From: an uncultured Candidatus Actinomarina sp.
GTDB lineage: Bacteria > Actinomycetota > Acidimicrobiia > Actinomarinales > Actinomarinaceae
DNA length: 64,000 bases
Direction of reading: 5' to 3'
Assembly (NCBI GenBank): GCA_902610815.1
Contig: CACLXG010000003.1
Location: forward strand, 1-64,000
Shown here: positions 60,228 to 64,000 of the stretch, one piece after another
Layout: every line of letters begins with the position of its first letter
Position numbering within the stretch: the stretch's first letter is position 1
The notes under the pieces: model-generated
Seen by the model: only the letters and a program-made list of their open reading frames with translations
Database searches by the model: none
Told to the model about the DNA's origin: nothing
Position numbers and translations under genes: made by a program

Positions 60228-61244
60228 TTGAAAAGTAAAGCTATTTTTAAATTCGGCGTAATTGCGCTTTCAATAGTTTTGGTTGCTTGTTCTGGCGGCA
60301 GCTCAGATGAAGCAGGTTGTCCTGCAATAGAAGACAGAAAAATTAATGTTGTAGCAACAACACCAATGATTGGTGAATTTGTAAACCAAGTTGGTGGAGA
60401 CAATATAAACTTAACTGTCATTATGCCAGCTGAGGCAGATCCACACACATATGAGCCAGCTCCTCAAGATGCTGGAACCATTGCGGATGCAGATTTAGTA
60501 TTTTATACAGGGCTGAAGTATGAACCAGCAGCAGTTGTTAAATTGCTTGAAAGCTCAGCGTGTAGTACAGATGTACTAGCTGAAGTTGGTGAAAACGTTT
60601 ATCCAATTGAATTTAAAGAAGATGGAGATGGCGATCACGGGGAAGAAGGTCACGATGATCATGGCGATGAAGAAGGCCACGATGACGAAGATGGACATGA
60701 AGGTCATGGCCATGGAGCATACGATCCACACTTCTGGTTTGACCCAAACAGAGTTGTATATGCAGCTGAATACATTGAAGGTAAACTAGTAGAATTTGAT
60801 CCAAACAATACTGCAAGCTATGAATCAGCTGGCAGTGCTTATGCAGATGAGTTAAAAGGTCTAATAGGTCAGGTGTCTGACTTAATATCTACAGTTCCGT
60901 CACAAAATAGGAAGCTTATAACAACTCACGAATCGTTGGGATATTTAGAAGCTAAATTTGGATTAGAGGTACTTTCTACAATTATTCCTAGTCTTGATTC
61001 AGCAAATGAAATATCACCAGCACAGCTAGTTGATGTTATAGACGTCATTGAAGACAATAATATAAAAGTCATCTTCATTGAATCTGAAGCCCCATCAGTA
61101 TATGCAGAGACAATTGTTTTAGAAACAGGTATAAAAGCTGTAGAAGGCTTATGGGTTGAGACCTTAAAGGCAGGTCAGTCATATCCAGACTTTTTAATTA
61201 GTGCTGTTGAATTAATTGTGGAGAACTTAAGGAACACAGACTAA
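60228..61244 (+). CDS. znuA: Zinc ABC transporter substrate-binding lipoprotein
   Basis: 338 aa from a TTG with AAGAAGGA upstream. The ATG at 60183 is part of the operator palindrome and is rejected. Lipobox LVAC, cluster A-I family fold, metal His in DPHTYEP, DPHFWFDP and TTHESLGY, and a His/Asp/Glu-rich loop (about 140-172, many Gly-His) typical of zinc chaperoning binding proteins. First gene of znuACB. Confidence 0.92.
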   Translation: MKSKAIFKFGVIALSIVLVACSGGSSDEAGCPAIEDRKINVVATTPMIGEFVNQVGGDNINLTVIMPAEADPHTYEPAPQDAGTIADADLVFYTGLKYEPAAVVKLLESSACSTDVLAEVGENVYPIEFKEDGDGDHGEEGHDDHGDEEGHDDEDGHEGHGHGAYDPHFWFDPNRVVYAAEYIEGKLVEFDPNNTASYESAGSAYADELKGLIGQVSDLISTVPSQNRKLITTHESLGYLEAKFGLEVLSTIIPSLDSANEISPAQLVDVIDVIEDNNIKVIFIESEAPSVYAETIVLETGIKAVEGLWVETLKAGQSYPDFLISAVELIVENLRNTD

Positions 61245-61291
61245 GTTAGTTGTAGACAACTTTCGATACTTTCAATAAGAAAGGTATCACG

Positions 61292-62083
61292 ATGGATACT
61301 AAAGAAGTAAATAGTGCAAGCACCCCTCTGATAATTTCAGATGGGTGCTGTGTGCATTTTGGAAATATACCGGCCTTAGAAAGCGTTAACTTTTCTATAA
61401 ATAAAGGAAAAAAGGTAGCGGTCGTTGGACCAAATGGCGGTGGAAAGTCAACCTTATTTAATGTTCTAGCTGGCTTAATACCATTAACAGAAGGGTCATT
61501 AACTATCGAAGGAAAGAGCCCTAGTGAAGTAAAAGGTAAAGTAAGCTACGTACCTCAGAAAGATCTTATAAATTGGAATTTTCCTTTATCTGTAAAGCAA
61601 GTAGTAGAAATGGGTTTAACTACCAGAAATTCTTTTGCTTTATTTTCCAGGAATAAAGTTAATGAAAAAATTAAAAAAGCATTAGAGGATGTTGGATTAT
61701 TAGAAAAAATTAATAAAAGTATAAAAAACCTGTCTGGCGGCCAGCTTCAAAGGGTTTTAATTGCGCGGGCTCTTGCGCAAGATTCTGAAATACTATTATT
61801 GGACGAAGCTTTTAGTGCTGTTGATATAGGAGCTCAAGAAGACATAATGCAACTAATTGACAATATAAATTTAGATGGAAAAACAATATTAATTGCAACT
61901 CATGATGTGAATAATTTAGAAGAAAAATTTGATGAAGTGCTTTGTTTAAATAAACATTGTTGTGCTTATGGAGACCCAGCAGAAGTTTTAACCCCAGAAG
62001 TTATAGAAGAAATGTATGGGTCACACAATAGCTTACTCAATAACAAGGCACACTTTAATAATGAAGGATCTAGTAATGATTGA
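61292..62083 (+). CDS. znuC: Zinc ABC transporter ATP-binding protein
   Basis: 263 aa. Walker A GPNGGGKST, signature LSGGQLQR, Walker B ILLLDEAF, H-loop ATHDV. The C terminus keeps a Cys/His pair (NKHCCAYG) and Asn-His-rich tail. AAGG ten bases before the ATG. Energises zinc uptake with ZnuB. Confidence 0.92.
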   Translation: MDTKEVNSASTPLIISDGCCVHFGNIPALESVNFSINKGKKVAVVGPNGGGKSTLFNVLAGLIPLTEGSLTIEGKSPSEVKGKVSYVPQKDLINWNFPLSVKQVVEMGLTTRNSFALFSRNKVNEKIKKALEDVGLLEKINKSIKNLSGGQLQRVLIARALAQDSEILLLDEAFSAVDIGAQEDIMQLIDNINLDGKTILIATHDVNNLEEKFDEVLCLNKHCCAYGDPAEVLTPEVIEEMYGSHNSLLNNKAHFNNEGSSND

Positions 62084-62918
62084 AATTTTGCTTGACCCTT
62101 TTAGATACGACTTTATGATACGTTCACTGATAACAGCCTTTGCATCAGGAGCTATGCTGTCATTACTCGGTCCGTTTACTATTAATAGAAATATGGGGTT
62201 TATGGCTGATGCGATGGCTCACGCCACACTCCCTATTATTGCTGTAGGAGTTTTTTTGGGTTTCAGTATTTCTGAATTAGGAGTTCCAGCGGCAATTTTA
62301 ATTGCAATCTTTCTTGGTTTAATAATTAAGAACACAAATGTTGGTGAAGATACAGCTATTGGGATAATATTTTCTTCTTTCTTTGCATTGGGGTTCGTGT
62401 TGATTTCACTTCTAAATGTCACAGTTAACCTGGAAGACTTACTGTTTGGTCAAATACTTGCAGTGAACATTTCTGATGTTTACATTGTTGTTAGCTTACT
62501 GATATTGGTCATTTTGGTAACAGTGATTTATTTCAAGCAGTTATTGTTTTACTCTTTTGACCCAATTGGAGCCGAAGTTAAAGGGCTAAACACTACTTTT
62601 TTAAACTATCTTTTTTTAATTCTTTTATCAATTGCAATTGTTGGATCTTTACAAACAGTAGGTATTATTTTGGTTTTGAGTATGCTTATAATTCCAGCTG
62701 CTGCTGCAAAGCTTGTAACAGAAACATTTACAGTGTCTATAGGAGTTAGTGTTCTTTTCGGAACAATATCTTCAATAACAGGCTTGTACCTTTCCTACTT
62801 CCTAAATCTTCCTTCAGGACCTTCTATGTCCTTAGTCGCAACAACAATATTTGTATTTGCTTTTCTATCAAAAAAAATCAGAGAAAAAGGATCGCTAGCT
62901 ACAGTTACTGTTTCTTAA
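62076..62918 (+). CDS. znuB: Zinc ABC transporter permease
   Basis: 280 aa from the ATG at 62076, overlapping the znuC stop by 8 bp and preceded by AAGGA. ABC-3 family permease with about eight helices: MGFMADAMAHATLPIIAVG, DLLFGQILAVN, GIILVLSMLIIPAAAAKL. Earlier in-frame ATGs lie well inside znuC. Confidence 0.92.
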   Translation: MIEILLDPFRYDFMIRSLITAFASGAMLSLLGPFTINRNMGFMADAMAHATLPIIAVGVFLGFSISELGVPAAILIAIFLGLIIKNTNVGEDTAIGIIFSSFFALGFVLISLLNVTVNLEDLLFGQILAVNISDVYIVVSLLILVILVTVIYFKQLLFYSFDPIGAEVKGLNTTFLNYLFLILLSIAIVGSLQTVGIILVLSMLIIPAAAAKLVTETFTVSIGVSVLFGTISSITGLYLSYFLNLPSGPSMSLVATTIFVFAFLSKKIREKGSLATVTVS

Positions 62919-62930
62919 TAAAATAACAAT

Positions 62931-63410
62931 ATGTATAAAGAAACCTATTCAATTTGGCTTCAAAACTCTATACACAATGAAAAAGTTTATGAACTTATTA
63001 AAAGATATGCGAAAGAAGAGGATAAATATTCTTTTTTTCCACACGTGACTCTTGTATCTCATATTGATTCGGAAGAAACAGCATTAAAAATCTTAAATAA
63101 ATTATTAGTTAAAAAATCTACAGTCATTTTTGACAGAGTTTCTACTGGGGACACGTACTTTCAAAAACTGTATCTAGAATCATCAGACAACTCATACTTT
63201 TTTAATGCTGTTTCTAAAATAGAAGGTTGGCCAAGTCTTTGGGTACCTCATATGTCACTGTGTTATGGGGATGAGTTACCTAAATCTTTCGACCTAGGGG
63301 AGCTTAATGAACTCATCCCTATAACTATTTCATTTGATACTCTGTCTTTATACAAAACAGGACCAAACATTTCAGAGTGGAAGGAGATAACCACTCTAAG
63401 ACTTAATTGA
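62931..63410 (+). CDS. 2H phosphoesterase (cyclic phosphodiesterase-like)
   Basis: 159 aa. Two H-x-[TS] motifs, PHVTLVSHI and PHMSLCYGD, in the spacing of the CPDase/2'-5' RNA ligase superfamily, and an N-terminal 'SIWL' strand typical of plant-type cyclic phosphodiesterases. Substrate (ADP-ribose cyclic phosphate or RNA 2',3'-cyclic ends) unknown. Its 3' end overlaps the convergent gene by 15 bp. Confidence 0.75.
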   Translation: MYKETYSIWLQNSIHNEKVYELIKRYAKEEDKYSFFPHVTLVSHIDSEETALKILNKLLVKKSTVIFDRVSTGDTYFQKLYLESSDNSYFFNAVSKIEGWPSLWVPHMSLCYGDELPKSFDLGELNELIPITISFDTLSLYKTGPNISEWKEITTLRLN

Positions 63411-64000
63411 CTCCTTTGCTATTTTTACTTTTTCAGCAGGAAATTCGTAATCTACCATTTCTCCTGATAGGAAATTACTATAAGCCTGCATATCAAAGTG
63501 TCCGTGACCACACATAGCGGTTAAAACTGCAATGGATTCAGAGTTTGTATCTGCATTTTTAGCTGCCCTTATTGCTGAGGCTATTGCATGAGTGGCTTCT
63601 GGAGCTGGCACTATACCTTCAGTTTTTGCAAACAACTGACCTGCTTCAAAGCACTCTTTTTGCCCTATTGCTTCTGCTTCGATTAACTTCTCTTCATACA
63701 TTGCGCTGACCAATGGAGCCATTCCGTGGTATCTTAAACCACCAGCATGAATTGGATCAGGCACAAAAGAATGACCAAGGGTATGCATTTTGACTACGGG
63801 AGCCATTCCTACTGAATCCCCAAAATCATATGCATACGTTCCCTTAGTCAAAGATGGACAAGCCTGTGGCTCAACAGCTCTAATAACAGTAGATTTGTTA
63901 TTTTGCATATTTTCTCTAGCAAAAGGTGTAAAAAGACCCGCAAAGTTTGAACCACCACCAGTACAGCCAACTATTACATCTGGATAGTCGTCTGCCAGTG
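63396..64000 (-). CDS. Tryptophan synthase beta-like protein, TrpB2 type (5' part outside window)
   Basis: The frame is open from the right edge (ADDYPDVIVGCTGGGSNFAGL) to the stop at 63396, 201 codons of the C-terminal half. GCTGGGSN is the PLP-phosphate loop, GLRYHGMAPLVS and the final CGHGHFDMQAY fit the TrpB2 subgroup. An internal Met at 63908 is not the start. TrpB2 enzymes make tryptophan from indole and serine, often with relaxed partner needs. Confidence 0.85.
   Translation of the reverse strand, partial: LADDYPDVIVGCTGGGSNFAGLFTPFARENMQNNKSTVIRAVEPQACPSLTKGTYAYDFGDSVGMAPVVKMHTLGHSFVPDPIHAGGLRYHGMAPLVSAMYEEKLIEAEAIGQKECFEAGQLFAKTEGIVPAPEATHAIASAIRAAKNADTNSESIAVLTAMCGHGHFDMQAYSNFLSGEMVDYEFPAEKVKIAKESIKS

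Noticed and set aside
63396-63908. Truncated trpB starting at an internal Met
   Set aside because: The frame stays open to the window edge and contains the PLP-phosphate loop upstream of that Met, so the gene simply continues beyond the window.

Overview
The window is about 64 kb around the replication origin of a small, low-GC (by eye roughly one third G+C), very compact actinobacterium. The gene orders dnaA-dnaN-dciA-gyrB-gyrA-DUF3566 on one side and rpmH-rnpA-yidD-yidC-jag-rsmG-parA-parB-(cwlM-trxB)-(mutT4)-pcnA on the other are actinobacterial. Together with the low GC, tiny intergenic gaps and Thr-rich lipoprotein linkers they suggest a streamlined marine Acidimicrobiia lineage such as 'Candidatus Actinomarina'. 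That assignment is an inference from gene order and style, not a search result. I saw no tRNA, rRNA, insertion sequence, prophage or CRISPR array.

Layout. 1-3.0 kb: the 5' part of a very large FecR-type lipoprotein gene with a repeated Cys motif. 3.2-8.1 kb: a visibly AT-richer accessory island (metzincin protease, membrane-anchored nuclease-like protein, zinc-ribbon protein, NrtR-type Nudix regulator, membrane TIR protein and small membrane proteins). 8.1-10.2 kb: lysA and nfo. 10.2-15.0 kb: an operon of three beta-propeller lipoproteins. 15.0-15.5 kb: a non-coding stretch with two tandem, promoter- and terminator-bounded small RNA candidates. 16-18.3 kb: phosphatase and two acyltransferases. 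18.3-22.8 kb: membrane proteins, an amino-acid permease, another small RNA candidate and several tiny membrane proteins. 22.8-29.6 kb: a MacAB-like ABC exporter cluster with four related Cys-module lipoproteins and a membrane acyltransferase. 29.6-33.3 kb: a cobalamin-riboswitch-controlled btuF-like gene followed by an aldolase-like gene, PPi-type phosphofructokinase and thioesterase. 33.3-41.3 kb: gyrA, gyrB, dciA-like, dnaN, dnaA on the minus strand. 41.3-41.5 kb: probable oriC. 41.5-45.9 kb: the rpmH to parB set on the plus strand, with a perfect parS inside rsmG. 46-49.2 kb: cwlM-like, trxB, GNAT, Nudix. 49.2-55.8 kb: pcnA, argR with its own double ARG box, esterase, aminopeptidase P, cis-prenyltransferase, Ste24-like protease, TM2 protein. 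55.8-59.7 kb: a BNR-propeller lipoprotein and a membrane protein. 59.7-62.9 kb: Zur plus znuACB with paired operator palindromes. The window ends in a 2H phosphoesterase and the 3' part of a trpB-type gene.

How it works together. Gene direction flips exactly at the dnaA/rpmH gap, so nearly all housekeeping genes there are co-oriented with replication. Many transcription units begin with a TANNNT -10 element exactly six bases before the start codon, i.e. leaderless mRNAs. The same -10-to-start geometry fits the small RNA candidate at 20.7 kb. About a dozen lipoproteins are encoded here, unusually many, pointing to a heavily decorated cell surface. The most novel-looking items are the tandem small RNAs at 15.1-15.45 kb sharing an upstream TTCGCGAA site with the oriC region, the structured RNA at 20.7 kb, the TIR/NrtR island, the lipoprotein/MacAB cluster, and the histone-like N-terminal tail on GyrA.
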